Assembly (NCBI RefSeq): GCF_041080625.1
Contig: NZ_CP163518.1
Coordinates: 1,364,001 to 1,428,000, forward strand
DNA from: Streptomyces sp. CG1
GTDB lineage: Bacteria; Actinomycetota; Actinomycetes; Streptomycetales; Streptomycetaceae
DNA: 64,000 bases
Reading direction: 5' to 3'
A program made the position numbers and the translations under genes. Positions within the stretch are counted from its first letter, which is position 1; every line of letters starts with the position of its first letter. The notes below the pieces were generated by a model, which was not told the DNA's origin, made no database searches, and saw only the letters and a program-made list of their open reading frames with translations. Below are positions 49,367 through 57,008 of the stretch, one piece after another.

Positions 49367-50143
49367 TCAATCCCCGTACGAATAAGGGGTCGTGGTGCTC
49401 AGTGCGCGGAAGCCGAGGCGCTGCAGGATGGGGCGGCTCATGGGTGAGGCGTCGACCTGCAGGTAGCGGTAGCCGTGGGCGGCGGCGACGTGGGCGCGGT
49501 GGGCGACCAGGGCGCGGTAGATGCCGCGGCCGCGCCAGCCCTCGACGGTGCCGCCGCCCCACAGTCCGGCGAACGCGGTGCCGGGCACCAGCTCCATCCG
49601 GGCGGCGCTGACGGGCTCGTCCCCGGCGAGCGCCACCACGGCGACGACCGTGCCGGGGTCGGCGGCCATCCGGGCGAGCAGCCGGTGCCGCAGCCGGGTG
49701 CCGTCGGAACCGAAGGCCTTCTCGTGCACCTTCACGACGAGGTCGACGCCGGCCGGGCGGGTGGCCTGTACGAAGCGGATGCCGGCGGGCGGTTCGGCGT
49801 CCAGGGCGAGCCGGTCGGTCTCGCCGATCAGCAGCGTCTCCTCGGGCTCGGCCCGGAATCCGGCGGCGGTGAGCCGGGCTCCGAGGTCCGCCGGCCGGTC
49901 GTGGCCGTAGAGCTTCCATTCGAAGGCGCGGCCGAGGCCGGTGAAGCGGTCGATCTGCTCGCGGATCGCCCGGTCCGCGCCCGCCGGGTCCAGACCGGAC
50001 CAGAGCACGCCGTTCCAGCCCTGCGCGTCCGCGACCTGACGCACCACCGCGCCGGCCCGTTCGATCCGGGCGCCCGGGCCGTCTGGAGCCGCGTTCTCGC
50101 GTATGTCCCGGTCGTAGAGGGCGAGCACCGCCGTGTGATCCAT
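49367..50143 (-). CDS. GNAT-family acetyltransferase
   Basis: A 258-aa protein (ATG 50143). A degenerate N-terminal GNAT-like half is followed by the catalytic half: FAGLWGGGTVEGWRGRGIYR with the acetyl-CoA loop (G-R-G-x-Y-R) at about 195-215, and AAHGYRYLQVDASPMSRPIL, the last strand and helix. Length and layout suit a two-domain GNAT. The substrate is unknown. It is convergent with the ThuA-like gene, with about 170 bp between the start of that gene and its own stop. Confidence 0.82.
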   Translation of the reverse strand: MDHTAVLALYDRDIRENAAPDGPGARIERAGAVVRQVADAQGWNGVLWSGLDPAGADRAIREQIDRFTGLGRAFEWKLYGHDRPADLGARLTAAGFRAEPEETLLIGETDRLALDAEPPAGIRFVQATRPAGVDLVVKVHEKAFGSDGTRLRHRLLARMAADPGTVVAVVALAGDEPVSAARMELVPGTAFAGLWGGGTVEGWRGRGIYRALVAHRAHVAAAHGYRYLQVDASPMSRPILQRLGFRALSTTTPYSYGD

Positions 50144-50183
50144 GCGCCCAGCTCAACAGGAACGTCCGGGTCCGGCAACAGGA

Positions 50184-50549
50184 TTACCGCGGCCGTACGG
50201 CGGCCAGGTAGGCGCTGAGCCGGTCGCGGTTGCGGGCCAGGCAGTCGATGCGGGCCTGGATGCGCTCGATGTGCCCCTGGAGCAGGGCGGCCGTCTCGGG
50301 GGTGACGCACTCGGCGGGCGGATGGAGTTCGCCGGGGCCGGAGAGGTACGGCAGGATCGCCCGGATCATCTCGGTGGTCAGGCCGGAGTCCAGCAGGCCG
50401 CGGATCTGCTGGACGCCCGCGACCGCGGACTCGGGATAGCTGCGGTAGCCGTTGTCGGTGCGTTCGGGGTGGAGGAGGTTCTGCTCCTCGTAGTAGCGCA
50501 GCAGACGGGCGGGCACACCCGTGCGGCGCGACAGCTCACCGATCCGCAT
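50184..50549 (-). CDS. MerR-family regulator
   Basis: A 121-aa protein (ATG 50549). A classic MerR winged helix: MRIGELSRRTGVPARLLRYY, then EEQNLLHPERTDNGYRSYPE, then VQQIRGLLDSGLTTEMIRAI. A short C-terminal dimerisation helix has a single cysteine (AECVTPET). It is divergent from the MFS exporter, from which it is separated by a MerR-type spacer, so it probably controls that gene in response to a drug or oxidative signal. Confidence 0.86.
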   Translation of the reverse strand: MRIGELSRRTGVPARLLRYYEEQNLLHPERTDNGYRSYPESAVAGVQQIRGLLDSGLTTEMIRAILPYLSGPGELHPPAECVTPETAALLQGHIERIQARIDCLARNRDRLSAYLAAVRPR

Positions 50550-50570
50550 GCCTGCCTCCCGCCGCCGCGC

Positions 50571-50596
50571 TTGACCTTCACACTGATGTCAGACTC
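50571..50596 (+). promoter_or_regulatory. MerR-type operator/promoter
   Basis: TTGACC at 50571 is followed by TTCACACTGATGTCAGA, an imperfect dyad (TTCACA/TGTCAGA) like those bound by MerR proteins, between the regulator and the MFS gene. Confidence 0.45.
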
Positions 50597-50609
50597 CGAC
50601 CATGGTCGC

Positions 50610-51884
50610 ATGACCGTGTCCTCCACATCTTCCCAGGTCAACAGCGGTTCACTGCCGTGGTCGGGGCTGCTGGCCCTGTCCTGTGCCGCGTTCACCGCCG
50701 TCATGACGGAACTTCTCCCGGCCGGCCTGCTGCCCGCGATGGCCCACCCGCTCGGGGTCGCCGAGTCCCGGATCGGTTTCCTGGTCACCGCCTATGCGGC
50801 GGCCTCCGTCCTGGCCGCGGTCCCCGTCACCGCGGCCCTGCGCGGGCTGCCGCGGCGCCCGGTGCTGTGCGGCGCCCTGCTGGGCTTCGCGGTCAGCGAC
50901 GCGCTGGTCGCGGTGTCGTCGTCGTACCCGCTCACCTTCGCGGCCCGGCTACTGGCCGGTGCGATGGGCGGCACGCTGTGGGCGATGCTGGTCGGTTACG
51001 CGGCGCGGATGGTGCCGGCCGAGCGGCGCGGGCGAGCCATCGCGGTCGTGCTCGCCGGGATCACCCTGGCCCTGTCGCTCGGCGTGCCCGCCGGTACGGC
51101 GCTCGCCGGTGCGGTGGGCTGGCGGGCGGCCTTCGCGACGCTGGCCGCGCTCGCGGTACTGCTCGTGGGCTGGATACGGCTGCGCGTGCCCGGCTTCCCC
51201 GGCGAACCCGCACACGCGCGCGTGCCGCTCGCGCTGGTCGCGCGACGCCCCGGGATCCGACCGGTGCTGTCGGTGACCCTGTTCCTGCTACTCGGGCACC
51301 AGGTGATGTACACCTACGTCGCCCCGTTCGCCGCGCAGGCCGGGTACGGCCGTACGGGCGTGCTGCTCGCGGTGTTCGGGACGGCCACGGTGGCCGGGAT
51401 CGGGGTCACCGGAGTGCTGATCGACCGGCATCTGCGCAGCACGCTGCTGGCGGCGCTCGCGCTCTTCGCCGGGGTGCTGTTCGCCCTGGGCCTGGGTGCG
51501 CGGGCGCACCCGCTGCTGCTCGGCGCGGTGGCCCTGTGGGGCGTGGCCTTCGGCGGGGCGCCGACGCTCGTCCAGACGGCGCTGGTGGACGCCTCGGGGC
51601 CGGCCGAGGCCGACGTGGCGACCTCGCTGCAGACCACGGTGTACAACGCGGGCATCGCCGCCGGTTCGCTCACCGGCGGCGTGGCGCTGGACGTGCTGGG
51701 CGCCGGAGCCCTGCCGTGGACCGCACTGGGGCCGGCCACGCTGGCGCTCGCGACGGTCGCGGCGAGCCACCGGTACGCCTTCCCCGCACTGCGGCACACC
51801 GATGCCCCGGAGGCGAACACGACGGCCGAGACGGTGCCGGAGGCACGGGTGCGCGATCCGCACCGGGGCAACCTCCGGCCATAA
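50610..51884 (+). CDS. MFS exporter of the drug:H+ antiporter type
   Basis: ATG 50610 (MTVSSTSSQVNSGSLPWSGL) gives 424 aa; ATG 50586 lies inside the likely operator. Twelve membrane helices. Helix 1 has MTELLPAGLLPAM and the helix 4-5 loop has AARLLAGAMGGTLWAMLVGY, typical of the EmrB/Bcr-like or AraJ-like group. The region between helices 2 and 3 has ALRGLPRRPVL, the family's loop. It is probably expelling a small toxic compound under MerR control. The 3' end (from about 51719) is the first unit of a tandem duplication that runs into the next gene. Confidence 0.83.
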   Translation: MTVSSTSSQVNSGSLPWSGLLALSCAAFTAVMTELLPAGLLPAMAHPLGVAESRIGFLVTAYAAASVLAAVPVTAALRGLPRRPVLCGALLGFAVSDALVAVSSSYPLTFAARLLAGAMGGTLWAMLVGYAARMVPAERRGRAIAVVLAGITLALSLGVPAGTALAGAVGWRAAFATLAALAVLLVGWIRLRVPGFPGEPAHARVPLALVARRPGIRPVLSVTLFLLLGHQVMYTYVAPFAAQAGYGRTGVLLAVFGTATVAGIGVTGVLIDRHLRSTLLAALALFAGVLFALGLGARAHPLLLGAVALWGVAFGGAPTLVQTALVDASGPAEADVATSLQTTVYNAGIAAGSLTGGVALDVLGAGALPWTALGPATLALATVAASHRYAFPALRHTDAPEANTTAETVPEARVRDPHRGNLRP

Positions 51885-52375
51885 CTCCCCTGCGCATCAA
51901 CCGAGTTCGAGCGTCGTCACACCGAACACGCGGTGCTGCGCATACGGCCTGCCGCGGACCGCACTGGAGCCGGCCGGCCTGGCGCTCGCGGCGAGCCACC
52001 GGTACGCCTTCCCCGCACTGCGGCACACCGATGCCCCGGAGGCGAACACGACAGCCGAGGCGGTGCCGGAGGCGCGGGTGCAGGAGCCGCACCGGGGCCA
52101 CCTCCGGCCACGTCGTCACACGGAACACGCGGTGCTGCGCGTACGGCCTGCCGCAGACCGCACTGGAGCCGGCCGGCCTGGCGCTCGCGGCGAGCCACCG
52201 GTACGCCTTCCCCGCACTGCGGCACACCGGCACCCCGGAGGCGAACACGACGGCCAAGGCGGTGCCGGAGGCACGGGTGCGCGATCCGCACCGGGGCCAC
52301 CTCCGGCCATAACTCCCCTGAGTATCAACCGAGTTCGAGCGTCGTCACACCGAACACGCGGTGCTGCGCGTACGC
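51719..52375 (+). repeat. Threefold duplication of two convergent gene ends
   Basis: GGCGAGCCACCGGTACGCC occurs at 51761, 51990 and 52189, and GTCGTCACA at 51913, 52112 and 52341. Each unit (229 or 199 bp) combines the MFS 3' end with the 3' end of the convergent GNAT gene. The short unit lacks 30 bp between the two parts. Copies differ at scattered bases but keep the coding frames, so the expansion is not very recent. Confidence 0.78.
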
Positions 52376-53179
52376 GCGGACCGGTCCCGTGTACATACGC
52401 GCGGTCTCGAACGACGCCTGGAATCCGGCCTCTTCGGCGAGCGCGACGCCGGCCGCGTGCGGCTCGGGCACATCGATGGCCACCTCGCGTCCGGCGGCCT
52501 CGGCCGCGAGTGCGGCGAACAGGGCGCGGGCATCGTCGGCGGTGTCGGCGAAGAGGGGGCCGATGCGCAGGGTGTCGCGGCCGGGGCGAAGGACGCCGTA
52601 ACCGGTGAGGCGGGCACCGTCGTGGCGGACGAAGGCCCGGTGGCCGGGGCCGGTGAGCCACTCGGCGAGGAAGCGTGGACGGTCGGCCGGGTAGCAGGCA
52701 CTGTCGTACGCGGTGATCGCGGCGAGGTCGGCGGGACCGGCCGGCCGGACGCCCGCGGGGACCTCGGTCTGCGGGGCCGTGCCGGTGAACCGGATGGTGC
52801 GGTAGGCGAGTTCGAAGCCGGACTGGCGATAGTTGTCCTGCTGGGCGACGACGCCGTCCAGGCCGATGGTGCGGTCTCCGGCGTGCGCGAGGGCGGTCTT
52901 CCAGGTGGTGAGGCCATGGCCGTGGCCGCGCAGGTCGGGGCGGACGAGATAGCAGCCCAGGAAGGCGTAGTCCGGGCCGTAGTTCACCACGGAGATCGCC
53001 GACACGGGCTCCCCGTCGATGCGGCCGAGGAAGAACCCGTCGGGATCCTGCGCGAAGAACGCGGGCCCGTCGGACAGTCCGGGATTCCAGCCCTCCGCCG
53101 CCGCCCATCCGGCGATCACCGGCCAGTCGGCGAGGGTGGCCTGGGTGACGACGAGGTCGTGGGGGGCCGCAGGGGTCAT
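52325..53179 (-). CDS. GNAT-family acetyltransferase (two-domain)
   Basis: A 284-aa protein from ATG 53179. Domain 1 (about 10-150) has AFLGCYLVRPDLRGHGHGLT, the R-x-x-G-x-G acetyl-CoA loop, and HAGDRTIGLDGVVAQQDNYR. Domain 2 resembles DUF1248-type halves (GYGVLRPGRDTLRIGPLFAD, then AIDVPEPHAAGVALAEEAGF). The start shares its A with the upstream stop in a TGATG overlap. The 3' end, AYAQHRVFGVTTLELG, is the portion duplicated twice between it and the MFS gene. Confidence 0.82.
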   Translation of the reverse strand: MTPAAPHDLVVTQATLADWPVIAGWAAAEGWNPGLSDGPAFFAQDPDGFFLGRIDGEPVSAISVVNYGPDYAFLGCYLVRPDLRGHGHGLTTWKTALAHAGDRTIGLDGVVAQQDNYRQSGFELAYRTIRFTGTAPQTEVPAGVRPAGPADLAAITAYDSACYPADRPRFLAEWLTGPGHRAFVRHDGARLTGYGVLRPGRDTLRIGPLFADTADDARALFAALAAEAAGREVAIDVPEPHAAGVALAEEAGFQASFETARMYTGPVRAYAQHRVFGVTTLELG

Positions 53180-53697
53180 CAATGCGCTCCATTTCCGTCG
53201 GGACCGGACTGTCGCCCCGCATCCTTCCGGATCAACGGGGGCCGCGCCACGGGGAGATCAGCCGTTGCGCGACGCGCGTCCCGGCCGTCCAGGGCGCGCA
53301 GCAGCGGACGCAGCGTCGCGAGGACGAACATCCCGAAGACGGTGATGAGCGGCAGCCCGACCGGGCGCAGAAGCACCGCAGGATGCTCTTGCACCCAGGG
53401 CCAGTTGACGTACCAGTTGGCGAGGACGTCCAGCGTCATCACGACACCGGCCGACCGGATGCCCGAGAGCCGCATCCGCAGCGTCAGGACGGCGACCAGC
53501 GGGTCGAGGACGACCAGGGCGACGAAGAACACCTGCACCGGGACCGGCGCGAAGGCGGCGTAGGCGTGGAGCCCGCCGCGCACGAGGTCGAGGACGTGGG
53601 AGCAGGTGCCTTCCAGGAAGCCGCCGACGTACACCACGAGAGTCCAGCGCGCCCACGGCGGCAGTGTCCGCCATCGCCCTCGTATGCCGTCCGTCAC
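53179..53697 (-). CDS. Four-helix membrane protein
   Basis: A 172-aa protein from ATG 53697. Hydrophobic segments WTLVVYVGGFLEGTCSHVLD, VPVQVFFVALVVLDPLVAVL, the GVVMTLDVLANWYVN region and LITVFGMFVLATLRPLLRAL. It is the chromosomal relative of the passenger gene at 20190, with the same order of motifs. The basic tail has 35 extra residues. It precedes the GNAT gene, probably in one transcript. No known function; the paired glycines and histidines in GFLEG...HVL may be functional. Confidence 0.75.
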   Translation of the reverse strand: MTDGIRGRWRTLPPWARWTLVVYVGGFLEGTCSHVLDLVRGGLHAYAAFAPVPVQVFFVALVVLDPLVAVLTLRMRLSGIRSAGVVMTLDVLANWYVNWPWVQEHPAVLLRPVGLPLITVFGMFVLATLRPLLRALDGRDARRATADLPVARPPLIRKDAGRQSGPDGNGAH

Positions 53698-53770
53698 CGG
53701 ATCAACCTACTGCACCCGGTGAACCGCCTGACGGAAGGCGAGCGGCCGCCGCCCGGCGGCAGACGGACCG

Positions 53771-53800
53771 GGCCCCACCGGGCCGGCGTCCGGTGGGGCC
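53771..53800 (-). terminator. Terminator after the chaplin gene
   Basis: A perfect 11-bp stem, GGCCCCACCGG and CCGGTGGGGCC, with an 8-nt loop, 15 bp after the chaplin stop. Confidence 0.75.
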
Positions 53801-53814
53801 TTGAGGGTGGTGCG

Positions 53815-54465
53815 TCAGCTGGTGCGGCCGGAACGGAAGCGGCGATAGAGGGCCGTGCCCGTGAGGAGCAGCGCGGCGCTGCCGGCGACGGCGGGGAAGG
53901 TGGTGTCCGTACCGGTGTGGGCCAGCGCCGACGCCGTCGACTGCGGGGCCGGGCGCGGGGCGGGGTGGTGCCGCGGCGGGGCCTTCGGGGCCGGGTGGCG
54001 GGGGGTGCGGGGCTGGCCGCCGTTGACGGACCGGTTGCCCTCGGCCGGGTTGCCCAGGCCGATCACGTTGACGCTGTTGCCGCTGACGTTCGCCGGGACG
54101 TCGACGGGGAGCTGGATGCCGTTGCCGGAGAGCACGCCGGGCGAGTCCTGCGCCGTGCCGTGCGCGGACGCCCCGCCGGACCTCGACGATCGGCCCTTCG
54201 CGGTTGCGGCGTCACCGTTCGCGCACGCGTTGCCGACCGCCGGGTTGAGCAGCCCCACCACGTTCACGGTGTTGCCGCACACGTTCACCGGCACATGCAC
54301 CGGGAGCTGGATGCCGTTTCCCGAGATCAGCCCTGGCGAGCCGACCGCGGAGCCGTCGGCTGCCGCGCCGTCGGCCGCGAAGGCGGCGGACACCGGCAGC
54401 ACCACAGCCAGCGCCCCGGTGGCTGCGACGACGGCGATCACGCCGTTACGGGTAGCCCGTCTCAT
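53815..54465 (-). CDS. Long chaplin with two chaplin domains and sortase signal
   Basis: A 216-aa cell-wall protein (ATG 54465). Signal peptide to about residue 30. Chaplin domain 1 (SPGLISGNGIQLPVHVPVNV, then CGNTVNVVGLLNPAVGNACA) has both cysteines. Domain 2 (SPGVLSGNGIQLPVDVPANV, then SGNSVNVIGLGNPAEGN) has lost both. A Pro/His/Lys-rich spanner follows, then LAHTG, a membrane helix and a basic tail for sortase anchoring. Chaplins assemble as amyloid-like fibrils on aerial hyphae and lower surface tension. Long chaplins usually have Cys pairs in both domains, so the second domain is unusual. Confidence 0.85.
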   Translation of the reverse strand: MRRATRNGVIAVVAATGALAVVLPVSAAFAADGAAADGSAVGSPGLISGNGIQLPVHVPVNVCGNTVNVVGLLNPAVGNACANGDAATAKGRSSRSGGASAHGTAQDSPGVLSGNGIQLPVDVPANVSGNSVNVIGLGNPAEGNRSVNGGQPRTPRHPAPKAPPRHHPAPRPAPQSTASALAHTGTDTTFPAVAGSAALLLTGTALYRRFRSGRTS

Positions 54466-54748
54466 AGGTTCCCTGCCTTCCAGACATCGTCGCGGGCACT
54501 CGCCCGCACCCCGTAAAACGCCCGCGAACCATCGGAGTTATGGCTAATCGGTCTTTCACCCCGTCGAGCGACACTGTTATCGAACTGCATGTAAAGCCGC
54601 TGAATGATCACTTAACAGGGATATAGCGGGCGCAGGATACGGCACCGGGTGCCGTCCCGCTCGCCCAGAGGCGGCCCGTCCGGGCCCCGCTTATGGTGAT
54701 CCGAAGGGCGCCGCCCCGGACCGCGACAGGCGTCCCGGGAGGCGAACG

Positions 54749-56353
54749 ATGCTGGCCAAGCTGTCCACACGGCCCGCCGTACGGCGCTCCGCGGGTACCG
54801 GAGCCCTTGCCCTGGCGCTGCTCGGAGCCGGTCTGCCCGCGACCGCGGCCGACCGTCCGCAGCCCGACCTGACCCGTTTCTACCGGCAGAAGGTGACCTG
54901 GACGGCCTGCAAGGGCTCGGACATGCCGAAGGACCTCCAGTGCGCGAAGGTCACCGTCCCCCTCGACTACGCCCGGCCCGGCGCCGGCACCCTCGACGTG
55001 GCGCTGGCCCGCTATCAGGCCACCGGGAAGAAACAGGGCTCGGTACTGCTGAACTTCGGCGGGCCCGGCGGTGCGGGCATCCCCGAACTGGCCACCGACG
55101 GCAAGGAGTTCATGGATCTGACGAACGGCTACGACGTGGTCACCTTCGACCCGCGCGGAGTCGGCCGCTCCTCCCCCGTCAGCTGCGGCGAGGGCAGCGA
55201 CGAGGCCTCGCAGGCGACGGACGACGCCGCCGGCCTCAGCCATCCCCAGGAGCTGCTCGCACAGTTGCGCAAGGCCGCCGACGAGTGCGCACGGCACTCC
55301 GGCCCCGTGCTGCCGCACATAGGCACCGTGAACACCTCCCGCGACCTGGACGTCATCCGCCAGGCCCTCGGCGACAAGAAGCTCAACTACCTCGGCTTCT
55401 CCTATGGCACGCGGCTGGGCGCGGTGTACGCGGCACAGTTCCCGCACAAGGTGGGCCGGCTCGCCCTCGACGGCGTGGACACCCTGACCGAGCCGCTGTC
55501 CGAGCAGGGGGTGGCCGGCGCCGAGGGCCAGCAGACCGCGCTGGACGATTTCCTGGACTGGTGTACGACAGACGTCGCCTGTCCGTTCGGGCAGGACCGG
55601 CGGGCCGCCGAGGACCAGATACTCCGGCTGGTGCGGTCGCTCGACGCGCATCCGGTCCCGACGGACTCCGGCGGCTCGTTCTCCGGGCAGGACCTGGTGG
55701 GCACCATCGGCGAGGCCCTCTACAGCAAGCAGCTGTGGCCCCCGCTGGAGCACGCCCTGACCTCACTGGTCCAGGACGGGGACACGCGGGGCGTGCTGAA
55801 CATCGCCGCCGGGGGTGCCGCCCCGGCCGACGGGACGCGGAGCGGGAACGGCGGTCTGGTCGATCCGCAGGACGTCCCTCCGGACAACCTGCCGGCCGCG
55901 CTGATGGCGATCAACTGCGCCGACGACCCCGACCGGCCCGACGCGGCACAGATCACCAAGGACCTGAAGAACCTGCGGGCCACATACGAGCAGGCCTCGC
56001 CGGTCTTCGGCCGCTACCGGCTGACCCAGCTGCTCATGTGCTATGGCCGCTCCAAGGGCACCGACTTCATCCGCGGCGAGGTGAAGGACGTCCATTCGGC
56101 GAAGATGCTGCTCGTGGGCACGCGCGGCGATCCGGCGACGCCGTACCGGTGGACCGTGGAGACGGCCGCCCGGCTCGGCCCGTCGGCCGTGGTGCTCGAC
56201 AACAGGGGCGACGGCCACACCGGATACACCTCCTCCAAGTGCGTGCACCGGAAGGTCGACGACTTCCTGCTGTACGGCTCCCTGCCGCCGAGCGGCAGCT
56301 CCTGCCCGGCGGACGGCACCGAGGGGAGCGGCATCACCGGCTCCACCGACTGA
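54749..56353 (+). CDS. Exported alpha/beta-hydrolase, TAP-type peptidase
   Basis: A 534-aa protein (ATG 54749, GGGAGG 8 nt upstream). Signal peptide to about residue 33 (PATAADR). The alpha/beta-hydrolase core has GPGGAGIPEL as oxyanion region, FDPRGVGRSSPVSC, GFSYGTRLGAVYAA with the nucleophile Ser at about residue 218, GTRGDPATPYRW with the acid, and DGHTGYTSSKCVHRK with His. The C-terminal TAP-like segment is complete. Such Streptomyces enzymes cleave tri- or dipeptides from exported proteins (tripeptidyl-aminopeptidase group). The divergent chaplin gene shares its 283-bp upstream region. Confidence 0.82.
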   Translation: MLAKLSTRPAVRRSAGTGALALALLGAGLPATAADRPQPDLTRFYRQKVTWTACKGSDMPKDLQCAKVTVPLDYARPGAGTLDVALARYQATGKKQGSVLLNFGGPGGAGIPELATDGKEFMDLTNGYDVVTFDPRGVGRSSPVSCGEGSDEASQATDDAAGLSHPQELLAQLRKAADECARHSGPVLPHIGTVNTSRDLDVIRQALGDKKLNYLGFSYGTRLGAVYAAQFPHKVGRLALDGVDTLTEPLSEQGVAGAEGQQTALDDFLDWCTTDVACPFGQDRRAAEDQILRLVRSLDAHPVPTDSGGSFSGQDLVGTIGEALYSKQLWPPLEHALTSLVQDGDTRGVLNIAAGGAAPADGTRSGNGGLVDPQDVPPDNLPAALMAINCADDPDRPDAAQITKDLKNLRATYEQASPVFGRYRLTQLLMCYGRSKGTDFIRGEVKDVHSAKMLLVGTRGDPATPYRWTVETAARLGPSAVVLDNRGDGHTGYTSSKCVHRKVDDFLLYGSLPPSGSSCPADGTEGSGITGSTD

Positions 56354-56483
56354 CGACCGTGCGGACGCAACCGAGTATCAGGCACGAATCCGGCACAACC
56401 TCCCGCCTCTGCCGGCCGTCCCACCAGGCAGGCACCCTTGGGCCGCCGTATCCCGTACGTGACCGTGACAGAGGGAAACCACC

Positions 56484-57008
56484 ATGCGCGTCCGCGCCGC
56501 CATCGCCGCACCCGCCGTCTCGGCCGCCGCGGCGGTCCTGCTGCTGGGCGCGCCGCAGAGCCAGGCCGCCACGGGCCAGGGCCGGCCCGTCCGCTGTGCC
56601 GAGAAGGCCCTGACGACGCGGGCTAAGGCCGCGGCCGGCGATCCGGCCGTGGTCCGCGTCGGCGTCACCAACAGCGGCGCCCGCACCTGCCTGGTCGACC
56701 GGGTGCCCACGGTGACCTTCGGGAACCTGGACGGAGCCGCGCTGCCCACGCCGGCGGGCGGCACCGGCGGCTATCGGCTCGCGCCGGGCCGGGCCGCCTA
56801 TGCCGACGTCCGGACCATCGGCGACCCGGCGGACCCCGAAGCCCGCCGGGTGCGCACCGTGACCGTGGCCGCCTCGGCCGGGCACGGGGGCCGTTCCTTC
56901 ACCGCCGGCCGGCTCGGCACCAGGAAGCAGGTCCTGGTGTGGGAGCCGCTGACGACGTGGTGGCAGCCCACGGCGGCGGCCGCGGACCGGGCCATCGGCC
57001 TCAGCTGA
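56484..57008 (+). CDS. Exported DUF4232-domain protein
   Basis: A 174-aa protein (ATG 56484, GAGGGAAACCACC before it). Signal peptide to about residue 28 (SQAATG). The mature part is a beta-sandwich: VVRVGVTNSGARTCLVDRVP, then VTFGNLDGAALP, then LAPGRAAYADVRTIG, and ends with VLVWEPLTTWW. DUF4232 proteins are a very common, unexplained group of Streptomyces lipoproteins and exported proteins; here there is no lipobox. It overlaps the convergent asparagine synthase by 8 bp. Confidence 0.78.
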   Translation: MRVRAAIAAPAVSAAAAVLLLGAPQSQAATGQGRPVRCAEKALTTRAKAAAGDPAVVRVGVTNSGARTCLVDRVPTVTFGNLDGAALPTPAGGTGGYRLAPGRAAYADVRTIGDPADPEARRVRTVTVAASAGHGGRSFTAGRLGTRKQVLVWEPLTTWWQPTAAAADRAIGLS

